This document shows positions 1-9,026 of a stretch of DNA of 64,000 bases, piece by piece. The stretch's first letter is position 1. Each line of letters begins with the position of its first letter. The position numbers were made by a program, and so were the translations under genes. This DNA comes from BJGO01 sp039810885 (lineage in GTDB: Bacteria; Bacteroidota; Bacteroidia; Chitinophagales; UBA10324), in NCBI GenBank assembly GCA_039810885.1, contig JBDHXV010000008.1, forward strand, positions 1 through 64,000. The letters are read 5' to 3'. A model generated the notes under the pieces. It did no database searches and was not told where the DNA came from. It saw nothing but the letters and a program-made list of their open reading frames with translations.

Positions 1-384
1 TTTCGTTCAACTCTCGACTTTATAAAATCCATGCCGATTAGTTACTTGCACGTGTTCACTTACAGCGAACGCGATAACACAGAAGCAAGTAAGCTGGACA
101 AAATGGTACCACTTAACATTCGACACGAAAGAAATAAGATTTTGCGAAACCTTTCGGATAAAAAACGAAATATCTTTTACAACGAGCATTGCAACACCAT
201 ACGTAGCATACTTTGGGAAACTGAAAATGACGGAGGGTATATGTTAGGCTACACCGATAATTATATTCGTGTAAGAAAAACCTTTAACCCCGCACATACC
301 AACACTATTCAGACAGAAAAACTTTATCAAATCAACGGAGCCGAAGTGATAACAGAGCTGGAAGAAGCGTGTAGTCAGAATTAA
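1..384 (+). CDS. mtaB: MtaB-type tRNA methylthiotransferase, 3' end only
   Basis: The frame is open from base 1, so this is the C-terminal part of a longer protein whose start lies outside the window. The stretch reading ISYLHVFTYSERDNT is typical of the end of the radical-SAM domain of MtaB, which adds a methylthio group to t6A37 of tRNAs reading ANN codons. It is followed by a basic segment with the expected R-x-x-x-L-R-x-L-S-x-x-K pattern and a short TRAM-like beta region. The radical-SAM cysteines would be upstream and cannot be checked. The methionine at base 31 is internal, not a start. The related MiaB and RimO are less likely because the SER-NT motif is characteristic of MtaB. Confidence 0.8.
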   Translation, partial: FRSTLDFIKSMPISYLHVFTYSERDNTEASKLDKMVPLNIRHERNKILRNLSDKKRNIFYNEHCNTIRSILWETENDGGYMLGYTDNYIRVRKTFNPAHTNTIQTEKLYQINGAEVITELEEACSQN

Positions 385-449
385 TTATTCCATTATTAAA
401 ATAGAATAATTAAATTTAATTCAACTTTTAAAGACATCACCTTCATACT

Positions 450-1667
450 ATGATAAAACAAATACTCTTCTCCTTCGCAATCTTTGTGATTGCAATTCAA
501 TCTAATTCTTCTTTTGCACAATGTAATGGAAGATATCAAACAGAAATTTTTTCTCAGGTAACTAAAACTGCAGATATTACCTATGGCTCCAACGTTAACG
601 CTTCGGGTAGCAATCAGGACTTAACTATGGACATTTATGAACCCTCTAACGACACCGAAACCAAACGTCCTTTGTTTGTACTAGCTCATGGAGGCTCCTT
701 CATTGGAGGAACGAAAAATGATAACGACGTGGTAACCATTTGCAACTCTTTTGCGAAGCGTGGTTATGTAACGGCATCATATAATTACCGGCTTGGCTTC
801 ACTAATACGCCGCCAAGTCAATCTGATGCAATGAGTGCGGTATTCCGTGCAGTTCAAGATGCAAAAGCGTGCATTCGTTGGTTCTGGCAAACTGCACGTA
901 ACGGCAACCCTTATAAAATTGATACCAATCAAATCTTTTTAGGTGGAAGTTCAGCAGGTGCCTTTATTGCCATTCACTATGCCTATTTGAATGAACCGTC
1001 AGAACTGCCTGCCAACATTGACACCACAACTTTGGGCGGTATGCACGGTAACAGCGGAAATCCGGGCTACCCTGAAAAAATAAAAGCAATTGTTAATCTA
1101 TGCGGTGCTATAGGGAATTTAAGTTGGATTAAACCCAATGACACACCAATTTGCAGTATGCACGGCACTAATGACGGTACAGTACCTTATGGCACTCACA
1201 TGCTTTATTTGTTAAATTTTATTCCTATTATGCCTGTAAGCGGCTCATACAGTATAGATTCTTTTTGCCACATCATTGGAACAGAAAGTGATTTTTATTC
1301 TTTTAAGAATGCCGACCACGTCCCTTATGCAGGCAACGCTGCCTATATGGATACCACACTTCGCTTTGTAAGTGACTTTTTGTATCTGCATTTAGAATGC
1401 TCAACCGGTATAGCTTCTTTACCTTCGTCTTCTTTTAAAATTTATCCGAACCCTGCTACGGATCAGTTGACTATTGACTGTGGATTGCAAAGCCCTTACA
1501 ATATCAGAATCTATTCGGCCGACTTGAAAGAGATGATTAATATACCTTTAAGCTATTCTAATCAAACGACTATACCGATTAGCCAACTGCCTGCCGGAAT
1601 ATATGGAATCGAGTGTAGAAACTCTGCACAGGTTATACGCTCCAAGTTTATCAAATTGAAGAACTAA
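450..1667 (+). CDS. Secreted alpha/beta-hydrolase (carboxylesterase-like) with T9SS type A sorting domain
   Basis: 405 residues. An N-terminal signal peptide ends near SFAQ (residue 24). The hydrolase domain has an HGGSF oxyanion-hole motif (80-84) and the nucleophile elbow GGSSAG (Ser168). A later HGTNDGTVP segment and NADH-VPY segment supply a plausible acid and histidine. The last 80 residues begin with SFKIYPNPATDQLTI and end in a basic tail, the pattern of a type A T9SS C-terminal sorting domain, so the enzyme should be exported and anchored at or released from the cell surface. The substrate is unknown; small esters or acylated sugars are typical of the fold. It stands alone, followed by a strong terminator. 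Confidence 0.85.
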   Translation: MIKQILFSFAIFVIAIQSNSSFAQCNGRYQTEIFSQVTKTADITYGSNVNASGSNQDLTMDIYEPSNDTETKRPLFVLAHGGSFIGGTKNDNDVVTICNSFAKRGYVTASYNYRLGFTNTPPSQSDAMSAVFRAVQDAKACIRWFWQTARNGNPYKIDTNQIFLGGSSAGAFIAIHYAYLNEPSELPANIDTTTLGGMHGNSGNPGYPEKIKAIVNLCGAIGNLSWIKPNDTPICSMHGTNDGTVPYGTHMLYLLNFIPIMPVSGSYSIDSFCHIIGTESDFYSFKNADHVPYAGNAAYMDTTLRFVSDFLYLHLECSTGIASLPSSSFKIYPNPATDQLTIDCGLQSPYNIRIYSADLKEMINIPLSYSNQTTIPISQLPAGIYGIECRNSAQVIRSKFIKLKN

Positions 1668-1694
1668 TTCCGATCTACTCATTCTCATTATCAG

Positions 1695-1723
1695 AGCCGC
1701 ATACTTAAGTGTGCGGCTTTTTT
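1695..1723 (+). terminator. Rho-independent terminator after the T9SS esterase
   Basis: Two arms of about 10 bp (agccgcatac pairing with gtgtgcggct, one G-T wobble) close a TTAA tetraloop and run into six T residues. It lies 28 bases after the esterase stop codon. Confidence 0.9.
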
Positions 1724-1886
1724 ACGTATAAAATAAATTGAATTAAATAAAAGGACAATAACCTCATCCTGCTTGTGTTAGTGCCTATTTCATTTTATTG
1801 TATAAGCTACACGGCAATTTGTTTTTATCTGTTTGGAAATATTGATGTGTGAAACTGAATTCTGATTCATTTTTGTGCACTCAATC

Positions 1887-2699
1887 ATGAGTCCCGGGCA
1901 CGCAGCGTACACGATTCATAAAATTCGTAATCAGCATTCTCCATTGTTAAAGCGCAATGTAGATGTGGACATTGTTCTGCCTCAACGCTATCGTGATTTG
2001 GAAAACCTGCCTATGCTTCTGCTAAACGATGGTCAGGACTCTAAAACATTGGGAGTAAAAGAAACCATTCAGGAATTGGTAAAGCGTGAGTTAATCGTAG
2101 AACCTGTGGTTATAGGAGTGCGAGCCGGCGATCGAATGAAAGAATATGGAGTTAGCAAGCATCCCGATTATTTAAAGCGTGGTGCCTCTGCAGAAAAATA
2201 TGCACATTTTATATTACGCGAGCTCTTACCTTACATCAAAGATCACTATCCTGTAAACCTTAAACACCCTAGAAATACCATTGCAGGTTACAGTCTGGGC
2301 GGTCTTAGTGCTTTAGACATCATCTGGCAGCACCGCACAGGGTTTAAGCAAGTAGGTGTCTTCAGTGGTTCGCTCTGGTGGCGAAGTGTTGCTTATGAAG
2401 ATGGTTATACAGACACGGATCGAATTATGCATCGCATAGTTCGTGAGGGGCATTACAAGAAAGATTTAAGATTTTGGTTTCAAACCGGATTATTAGATGA
2501 ACGCGCCGACCGAAATAACAATGGGATCATAGATTCTGTTGATGATACTATCGACTTAATTGCCGAATTAGTAAAAAAGGGCTACAGGCCCTATCGCGAC
2601 ATTACATATTATGAGATGAAACGGGGCAGGCACAACCAGGAAACCTGGCGATTGGCTATGCCTCGCTTTTTACGTTGGTCTTTTTCTATGAATTTGTAA
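1887..2699 (+). CDS. Esterase D-like alpha/beta-hydrolase with an EF-hand-like loop
   Basis: 270 residues from the ATG chosen here. A GTG four codons upstream also opens the frame, but it is the last codon of a CATTTTTG sequence one base away from the Bacteroidota -7 box, which favours the ATG. The fold matches the putative-esterase family (PF00756: enterochelin esterase, S-formylglutathione hydrolase). It has a GYSLGG elbow with Ser136, an upstream LLNDGQD strand and a C-terminal GRHNQETW segment with His249 as the likely catalytic histidine. Residues 208-219 (DRNNNGIIDSVD) fit a 12-residue EF-hand/dockerin-type calcium loop. There is no obvious signal peptide, so it is probably cytoplasmic. 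The substrate is unknown. Confidence 0.8.
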   Translation: MSPGHAAYTIHKIRNQHSPLLKRNVDVDIVLPQRYRDLENLPMLLLNDGQDSKTLGVKETIQELVKRELIVEPVVIGVRAGDRMKEYGVSKHPDYLKRGASAEKYAHFILRELLPYIKDHYPVNLKHPRNTIAGYSLGGLSALDIIWQHRTGFKQVGVFSGSLWWRSVAYEDGYTDTDRIMHRIVREGHYKKDLRFWFQTGLLDERADRNNNGIIDSVDDTIDLIAELVKKGYRPYRDITYYEMKRGRHNQETWRLAMPRFLRWSFSMNL

Positions 2700-2728
2700 A
2701 AAAATATTTTTCATTTCAATTCAAACCT

Positions 2729-2736
2729 TACTTTTG
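2729..2736 (+). promoter_or_regulatory. -7 box of the tRNA-Ser promoter
   Basis: TACTTTTG is an exact match to the Bacteroidota -7 consensus TAnnTTTG. It ends five bases before the first base of the mature tRNA, the usual distance to a start site. An all-T stretch sits where the -33 element is expected, but no TTTG is present. Confidence 0.65.
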
Positions 2737-2741
2737 CGCGC

Positions 2742-2826
2742 GGAGAGATGGCTGAGCGGTTTAAAGCGGCGGTCTTGAAAACCGTTGTACCGTAAGGTAC
2801 CGGGGGTTCGAATCCCTCTCTCTCCG
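2742..2826 (+). tRNA. tRNA-Ser (anticodon UGA)
   Basis: A complete class II tRNA. The 7-bp acceptor stem GGAGAGA pairs with TCTCTCC at 2819-2825, with discriminator G at 2826, the serine identity base. The anticodon loop is CTTGAAA with anticodon TGA at 2776-2778. A long variable arm (GTACC-GTAA-GGTAC) and a T arm GGGGG-TTCGAAT-CCCTC follow. The 3' CCA is not encoded. It reads UCA and probably other UCN codons. Confidence 0.97.
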
Positions 2827-2850
2827 CATCACGCTCAGCACCAAAAAGAA

Positions 2851-2877
2851 AACGAGGCCACAAGCCTCGTTTTTTTA
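2851..2877 (+). terminator. Terminator after tRNA-Ser
   Basis: An 8-bp stem (aacgaggc / gcctcgtt) with a CACAA loop is followed by a run of T residues. It lies 24 bases after the tRNA and ends the single-gene transcript. Confidence 0.9.
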
Positions 2878-2958
2878 TTTAACATCTTAGCTTTAGAATT
2901 ATTAAATAGTGTGTCGTGTTCGTATCTGTATAAGAATAGCTCCTTGTGTAAAGGTCTA

Positions 2959-4581
2959 TTAGCGAATTAAGGTAACCTGTCCGTGACCATAAGACTCCAC
3001 TAAGCTATCACCATCCCAAAATTTATAAGTAACCTGATAAACATAAACCCCGATCGGTTGAGCAGCCCCGTGGTACGTACCGTCCCATCCGATATCTTTA
3101 TCATTTGTAGAAAATATTAAGCCACCCAAGCGGTTATAGATATTTAGATTAAAATCTCGGATATCACAATCTGTAAGTACGTGAAATAGGTCGTTCTTCC
3201 CGTCATTATTTGGAGTAAATCCGCTAGGGAACTTTGCACAATAGTTACAATCATACATACTGATACGAATACTATCGGTCAACGTACCACATTCGTTAGA
3301 GACTGTAACCACATAGTGCCCCGGTTTGGTTAAATCTCGATACGAGTTTGTATTCCCATCTGACCACAAATAGCTTGTGGTGCTATCTACTGCCACATTA
3401 ACGGGTAAATAATCGTTAACACAGACATTTGTATCTGATGTGGGGACGTGCAAATAAATAAATCTCATTTTAACTCGAACTGTGTCACTAACCGTACCAC
3501 ATGCATTCTCTACGGTTACCCAATAATTACCCGGTAGGTATGTGCCTGCCCAGTCAACAGTAGAACCATTACTCCAATTGTAATTAGCTCCGTAATTATA
3601 GACATACCACGTAACGGACTGACCTCCGCATATAGTCGTATCATTTCCCAAATCAATGTGCGGCGTATTTTGAAAATCAATAGTCACTGTATCGTATAAT
3701 GTTTTACAGAAATTAGAAACTTTCACATAATATATGCCCGGTTGGGTAATAAGCTTTACGGTATCGGTGCTTCCGTCATACCAAACTGTCGTAGCAGGTT
3801 TAAATGGTGCTTTTAATTCATAACTGCTCTGATTGCAGAGTATGGTATCCGGTCCAAGATTAAGATAAGGATAGGCATAATAATTAACCGTTGTATATTC
3901 ATAAGCAGAACCACATTGATTGTTAACGTAAACTGATAGTTGTATAGGTTCAGAAACGATATAGTAGTTATTGGTGCTTCCATCTTGCCATAAATAATTG
4001 TCGGTTAACGGTCCTGCAATTAAGGCTACACTCGTATCACCACATAAGTCAATCTGTATAGGCATAGTTTGGGAAGGCGGGTAAATAAAAGCAACGACAC
4101 CGGTGTCGGTTCCCGTGCCGCATTGGTTAGTAACCTTTACCCAATAAGTTCCTGAAGTTGAAATATTAATCGTAGAAGTAGTAGCACCAGTGCTCCACAA
4201 ATACGTAGCGTTCAATGAAGTGGCATTATAGGTAATCGGCTCATAGCATTGGTTGAAGTCATACAACGATGGAGTTGGGGTTCCTAAAATGATTATTGTA
4301 GTATCCTTGAGGTTAGGTACGCCATTGATATAATACGAAATACTGACCGTATAACTTCCACTGTTGGAATACAAATTTATTGTTGTAAACGGAGCATTAT
4401 ACATCATAGGTGATGTATTACCATTATCAAAATCCCAATATGCGGAATCAATGCCATTTGTATTTGACAATGCAAACGAGGATTGGGAGCCTGCACATTG
4501 TGTAGTAATATTAAATGTAGGCAAAGCCCTCAATGACCCTCCCCATACAGCTAATATCATTAACAAGCATAGCTTATTCAT
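2959..4581 (-). CDS. Gliding-motility/T9SS type B cargo protein with tandem Ig-like repeats
   Basis: 540 residues. A signal peptide ends near residue 19. After a PKD-like first module (AYWDFDNGNTSP) come about five repeats of 65-75 residues. Each has the pattern CG-D..., then YLW(S/Q)DGST, then PGxYxVxVSNxCGTxxDT, as in surface adhesins of Bacteroidota. The last 95 residues (FPSGFTPNNDGKNDLF, NRLGGLIF, GWDGTYHG, PIGVYVYQVTY) are a classic gliding-motility C-terminal or type B T9SS sorting domain, which usually needs a PorP/SprF-type partner. The repeats carry paired cysteines. It probably works as a surface-exposed adhesin; no enzymatic motif is seen. Confidence 0.85.
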   Translation of the reverse strand: MNKLCLLMILAVWGGSLRALPTFNITTQCAGSQSSFALSNTNGIDSAYWDFDNGNTSPMMYNAPFTTINLYSNSGSYTVSISYYINGVPNLKDTTIIILGTPTPSLYDFNQCYEPITYNATSLNATYLWSTGATTSTINISTSGTYWVKVTNQCGTGTDTGVVAFIYPPSQTMPIQIDLCGDTSVALIAGPLTDNYLWQDGSTNNYYIVSEPIQLSVYVNNQCGSAYEYTTVNYYAYPYLNLGPDTILCNQSSYELKAPFKPATTVWYDGSTDTVKLITQPGIYYVKVSNFCKTLYDTVTIDFQNTPHIDLGNDTTICGGQSVTWYVYNYGANYNWSNGSTVDWAGTYLPGNYWVTVENACGTVSDTVRVKMRFIYLHVPTSDTNVCVNDYLPVNVAVDSTTSYLWSDGNTNSYRDLTKPGHYVVTVSNECGTLTDSIRISMYDCNYCAKFPSGFTPNNDGKNDLFHVLTDCDIRDFNLNIYNRLGGLIFSTNDKDIGWDGTYHGAAQPIGVYVYQVTYKFWDGDSLVESYGHGQVTLIR

Positions 4582-4682
4582 ACGAAACTTATACGCATTA
4601 AAACTAAAAAGTTGTTTGACTAAGCTATAGATTACTCTTATTCAAGTAGTTAATTCTTATTAACAATCTGAGCCGAAGGTGA

Positions 4683-5579
4683 CTATGCTTTTTTACCAAA
4701 GCGAGATGCAGCAATCAACTCTTTACTTCCTGCAGTGTATTTGTAAAAGCCTTCACCGGATTTTACACCCAAATGACCTGCCATAACCATGTTAACTAAA
4801 AGTGGACACGGCGCATACTTAGGATTACCAAAGCCATCATGTAATACATTTAATATACTAAGGCACACATCTAACCCGATGAAATCAGCTAATTGTAAGG
4901 GTCCCATAGGGTGTGCCATTCCCAATTTCATAACGGTATCAATCTCCTCCACGCCGGCAACACTTTCGTACAAAGTAAAAATGGCTTCGTTAATCATAGG
5001 CATAAGAATACGATTTGCCACAAAGCCCGGATAATCATTTACCTCAACTGGTATTTTACCCAATGTTCTCGAAAGATTCATGATAGTTTCTGTAACTGTA
5101 TCGCTTGTGGCATATCCGCGAATCACTTCAACCAATTTCATAATAGGAACGGGATTCATAAAATGCATACCGATTACTTTATCTGCTCGTTTGGTAACCG
5201 ATGCAATCTTAGTAATGGAAATGCTTGATGTGTTCGAAGCAAGAATGGTATTTTCAGGACATATAGAATCCAACTCTTTAAAGATTGAAAGCTTTAGGTC
5301 AATACGCTCTGTCGCAGCCTCTACAACCAAGTCTGCCTGTTGCACTCCGTTGCGAATATCGGTTTGAACCGAGATGTTCTGTAAAAGCCTTTGCTTGCCT
5401 TCTACTGTGAGTACGCCCTTACTTATCATACGCTCTGCATTTTGGGTAATGGTAGAAAGTGCTTTGTCTAGAGCTATTTTTGAAACGTCAATTAGCGTAA
5501 CACTAAAATCGCTTTGCGCAAATACATGAGCTATACCGTTTCCCATTGTTCCTGCTCCTATTACTGCTATTTTTTTCAT
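4683..5579 (-). CDS. hbd: 3-hydroxybutyryl-CoA dehydrogenase
   Basis: 298 residues, close to the family length. The N-terminus has the NAD-binding motif GAGTMGNGIAHVFA. The signature HFMNPVPIMKLVEVI holds the catalytic His of the His-Glu pair, and NDYPGFVANRI plus HPMGPLQLADFIGLD mark the C-terminal dimerisation domain. It oxidises (S)-3-hydroxyacyl-CoA to 3-ketoacyl-CoA with NAD(P)+, in beta-oxidation or the reverse butanoyl direction. It lies 18 bases downstream of the M1 aminopeptidase gene on the same strand and may be cotranscribed with it, although the functions are unrelated. PaaH is an equivalent name for close homologues. Confidence 0.9.
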   Translation of the reverse strand: MKKIAVIGAGTMGNGIAHVFAQSDFSVTLIDVSKIALDKALSTITQNAERMISKGVLTVEGKQRLLQNISVQTDIRNGVQQADLVVEAATERIDLKLSIFKELDSICPENTILASNTSSISITKIASVTKRADKVIGMHFMNPVPIMKLVEVIRGYATSDTVTETIMNLSRTLGKIPVEVNDYPGFVANRILMPMINEAIFTLYESVAGVEEIDTVMKLGMAHPMGPLQLADFIGLDVCLSILNVLHDGFGNPKYAPCPLLVNMVMAGHLGVKSGEGFYKYTAGSKELIAASRFGKKA

Positions 5580-5597
5580 TGTTATGATGGTTAGAAA

Positions 5598-8006
5598 TTA
5601 TTTAATGACAATAAATTTTTTTGTTATTCTTCCGGATGTATCTGTAAGGATGACATAATAATGCCCCGGCACCCAAGTGCTGACATCAACTTGCTGTTCA
5701 CTGAAGCCCGTCTGAATGGGTAGCGTTCGAACAACAATACCCTCTGCGTTAATTATAGAAAGTGTCGCTTTTGTTGATGTAATTGTTTTTATAGTTAATG
5801 TTGAATTGGTAATAGAAGGTATTAGAGTCAAGGCCTGCGATACACTTTCTATACTTTTTACTTTTGTAAAAACAGCACACGAGTCGGGGCTATCCTGATA
5901 GTTATCTGCCTTATCCGCCTGAAAAATTGCTAGTGCATACTCTCCTGCTTTGAAATGATTGATAGTTACGGAGCCTTTTTTATCGCTTAGCGAACCTCGG
6001 TTAAACACAACATCTTCATCAATCTTCCATGGATGACGAGAAGTTGGACGATACATTAATACTAAACTGTCTTCACTGTTAGTAATTAGAGTGTGGTCTA
6101 AATACCCCGAGGTGGCCGACGTAGTGCCATTATACTGAATCGTAGCCTTCGCTTGTAAGCCTTCTATATTTAATCCGCTCACTTTCCAATAGCGATAATC
6201 CGAGATATGCAGATTTTTAATTGTTGGTTTTATACGATCCGGGGCAGCGTAATAATGATCGATTCGGACTAATGCAGAATCTGTAAGTGAGCTTATTTGC
6301 AGATTCATTCTGCCATAAGAAAAATTGATGTTGCCAACTTGCGATATAACTTTAGTTTCCCCATTAGACGCATCAGAAATTTTGTTTCCCTCATCCAATA
6401 TAAGCAGAGCAGGCTCAATATTAGAGTTCAGGATAAACGATGCACAGGGACCACTCATCAATACCTTATGAACTTCACGTTGCCACTGATTATTTATTAC
6501 TGTTATTTCTAAAGGCACCTGATTAAAATAATGATTCGATGAGTTCAACTTCTGACGAATAAATACCTGAGTTAAATAATTGAGCCCGCTGTTTAATATA
6601 TAGAACGAATCAATTGAGAAAGTAGCAAAGCCTGGATTAAATACCCAATCGCTAAAGAAATCTGACAAATTGATGCCACTGCATTGAGTAAGGTAATCGC
6701 GAAGTATATTGCTGTTTGATGATTGGTATTTATGACTGTTCAAGTAAGATTTCATACAACTGAAAAATAGGCTGTCGCCCATATATCCGCGCAAAGTGTG
6801 TGCTACTTCAGCACCTCGGCTATATGAAGTAACCCCATACGTTTTATTATCGGGCACATTAGCAACGGCATATAAGCCCCCGTCGGTATAACGACACATA
6901 CGAATAACTTGCTCATGATTTGCTAAATAATCAGTTAAGAAAGCAGCCTCTCCATAATAATGTTGTTTAAACAATCGGGAGCAGTAATCAGCCCAGCCTT
7001 CGTTCAGCCACATATCCTGTGCGGTTTCACAAGTAACTAAATCACCAAACCATTGATGGGAAAGCTCATGAACCATAACATCTTCTGAGCTTGTTGTGCC
7101 GTCAACTGCAAATACCGGGTATGAAATCATGGTAGAATGTTCCATGGCTCCCGCTGCAAATGGGACAAGTACATAACCTACTTTACTCCAAGAGTAGGCA
7201 CCGAATCGAGATTCAAAAAAGTGAAATGCATCTTCAAGATGCACGAATGAATTTTTCAGTTTCGTTGTGTCGGCAGCTAAACAGTATAACGACACGGGAA
7301 TCGGCTCATTTATTCCGTTAAATGTTGATGAAACTTCAACATAGCTGTTAATGGCTATACATGCTAAGTAGGAGGGTATTGAATGATTCATCTGCCAAGA
7401 ATAGGTATGGATGCCGTTACCGTTATCTATTACACTTAATAATAGCCCGTTTGCAGCCACACTATGGTCAGTGGTGGTAGTACATATAATACTAAAGGTG
7501 CAACGCTCTACAAAATTGTCAAAGCAAGGAAACCAGCAGCGGCCAAAATTGTGAGGGATACTTGTGAACCCAACACCCATATTGTAAGCATATTGCCCAC
7601 TGAAATAAAACCCTCCCCAAGATGCATCTGACTTGGGGTTGCCATAATAATACACCCGAACGGTAGCGCTGTCAGCGGTGTTTAGATTCTGTAATAAATT
7701 CACGCGTAGGGTTAATGAATCATACGAGTATGTAGTGGCTTGTCCATTCACGGTAACCGAATCAATATTAAGTTTGAGTAAATCAAAAAGAATAAAAGAA
7801 ACGTTATTCTTCTTTGATTTTAATCGTAGTTCTGCAAAGCCTTCAATACTCTTTGTATTTTGATTAACACGTATGTTTATAATCGTGTGTTTGATATCGA
7901 TTGTATCGCTGCGTTCTTTAGATGCCGCAAATATTTTTATTGAAAGTATAACGCCTAATAAAGTCAGACACGTAACACGAAATATTCTAATAGCTTTCGG
8001 AGTCAT
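5598..8006 (-). CDS. Secreted M1-family aminopeptidase with T9SS type A sorting domain
   Basis: 802 residues with an N-terminal signal peptide ending near residue 28. The gluzincin active site is intact: HELSH at 313-317 and the third zinc ligand Glu336 in WLNEGWAD. The exopeptidase motif reads GAMEH (286-290) rather than the usual GAMEN. A beta-rich region follows the catalytic domain. The final 75 residues (LTLIPSITNSTLTI, then SIINAEGIVVRTL, VPGHYYVIL) form a T9SS type A sorting domain with a degenerate start. It should release N-terminal residues from peptides outside the cell. The start codon overlaps the last 20 bases of panB, which suggests coupled translation. Confidence 0.88.
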   Translation of the reverse strand: MTPKAIRIFRVTCLTLLGVILSIKIFAASKERSDTIDIKHTIINIRVNQNTKSIEGFAELRLKSKKNNVSFILFDLLKLNIDSVTVNGQATTYSYDSLTLRVNLLQNLNTADSATVRVYYYGNPKSDASWGGFYFSGQYAYNMGVGFTSIPHNFGRCWFPCFDNFVERCTFSIICTTTTDHSVAANGLLLSVIDNGNGIHTYSWQMNHSIPSYLACIAINSYVEVSSTFNGINEPIPVSLYCLAADTTKLKNSFVHLEDAFHFFESRFGAYSWSKVGYVLVPFAAGAMEHSTMISYPVFAVDGTTSSEDVMVHELSHQWFGDLVTCETAQDMWLNEGWADYCSRLFKQHYYGEAAFLTDYLANHEQVIRMCRYTDGGLYAVANVPDNKTYGVTSYSRGAEVAHTLRGYMGDSLFFSCMKSYLNSHKYQSSNSNILRDYLTQCSGINLSDFFSDWVFNPGFATFSIDSFYILNSGLNYLTQVFIRQKLNSSNHYFNQVPLEITVINNQWQREVHKVLMSGPCASFILNSNIEPALLILDEGNKISDASNGETKVISQVGNINFSYGRMNLQISSLTDSALVRIDHYYAAPDRIKPTIKNLHISDYRYWKVSGLNIEGLQAKATIQYNGTTSATSGYLDHTLITNSEDSLVLMYRPTSRHPWKIDEDVVFNRGSLSDKKGSVTINHFKAGEYALAIFQADKADNYQDSPDSCAVFTKVKSIESVSQALTLIPSITNSTLTIKTITSTKATLSIINAEGIVVRTLPIQTGFSEQQVDVSTWVPGHYYVILTDTSGRITKKFIVIK

Positions 8007-8802
8007 TCGGGAAGTCTTCTGATTTTACATCATTTACATAACGGTTCACAGCATTTTGTATCTCATCATATAGGTTAAGATAGCGACGCAAGAAGCGTGG
8101 TTGAAACATTTTATTGATACCTAACATATCATGTAGAACAAGTACTTGTCCATCGGTGTGCGGCCCAGCTCCTATACCGATGGTAGGAATAGCCAGCGAT
8201 TCTGTTACCGTTTGGGCCAAAGTGCTCGGTATTTTTTCTAATACTAAGGCAAAGCACCCGGCCTTTTGCAATAGCTGTGCATCGGCTATGAGTTTATCTG
8301 CTTCTTGTTGAGCCGTGGCTCGCACAGCGTAAGTTCCAAACTTGTAAATTGATTGAGGAGTGAGTCCAAGGTGCCCCATCACCGGCACTCCGGCTGAGAT
8401 AATGCGCTGAATAGAATCTACTACCTCTTGACCGCCTTCCAATTTTACGGCGTGAGCACCACTTTCTTTCATTATTCTTATTGTCGAATTAAGGGCTTCT
8501 TTCGAATTTCCCTGATAAGAGCCAAAGGGCAGATCTACCACAACTAATGCACGATGGATGGCCCGTACTACACTCGACGCATGGTAGATCATCTGATCTA
8601 AGGTGATAGGTAAGGTTGTTTCATGACCGGCCATCACATTGGAGGCAGAGTCTCCAACCAAGATCACGTCTATTCCTCCTGCATCAACCACTTTGGCTAA
8701 AGAATAGTCGTAGGCAGTGAGCATAGCGATTTTCACCCCGGCATCCTTCATCTCTTGAAGTGTGTTGGTTGTTATTTTTTTGGTTTTCCTAAAGTCCTCC
8801 AT
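7987..8802 (-). CDS. panB: 3-methyl-2-oxobutanoate hydroxymethyltransferase
   Basis: 271 residues, the family's usual size. PanB transfers a hydroxymethyl group from 5,10-methylene-tetrahydrofolate to 2-oxoisovalerate, the first committed step of pantothenate synthesis. Recognisable motifs are MLTAYDYSLAKVVD, ILVGDSASNVMAG with the metal-binding Asp, VVVDLPFGSYQ, VKLEGG, PVMGHLGLTPQS and PTIGIGAG, with a catalytic Glu in ALVLEKIP. It is the first gene of a minus-strand group with the M1 aminopeptidase and hbd. No other pan gene lies in the window. Confidence 0.95.
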   Translation of the reverse strand: MEDFRKTKKITTNTLQEMKDAGVKIAMLTAYDYSLAKVVDAGGIDVILVGDSASNVMAGHETTLPITLDQMIYHASSVVRAIHRALVVVDLPFGSYQGNSKEALNSTIRIMKESGAHAVKLEGGQEVVDSIQRIISAGVPVMGHLGLTPQSIYKFGTYAVRATAQQEADKLIADAQLLQKAGCFALVLEKIPSTLAQTVTESLAIPTIGIGAGPHTDGQVLVLHDMLGINKMFQPRFLRRYLNLYDEIQNAVNRYVNDVKSEDFPNDSESY

Positions 8803-9026
8803 AGTGATGCAAAGAAAAGTATTTATTGTGTCCTATCATAACAATCAAAATGAGCTTATGAATAAGTTCTCTTTTGTGAAAAATTAAAGATCATTTTTTC
8901 TATCCACAGTTTTTTGCACAATGTCACTTTTTATTTGTCCTTTCAATCGGAGAATTAACAGCCGTCAACTCTTCAAGGCTAAAAAATAAACTTCTCCAAA
9001 TAATGTTTCAGTCTGATTATTGTGAT

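Noticed and set aside
2785..2970. Short open frame running through tRNA-Ser and its terminator
   Set aside because: It overlaps a complete tRNA and a terminator hairpin and has no homology-like features.
8900..8908. Near-exact DnaA box, with exact ones at 29876-29884 and 54051-54059
   Set aside because: The boxes are single and tens of kilobases apart, with no cluster, AT-rich unwinding element or dnaA/dnaN gene, so there is no support for an origin.
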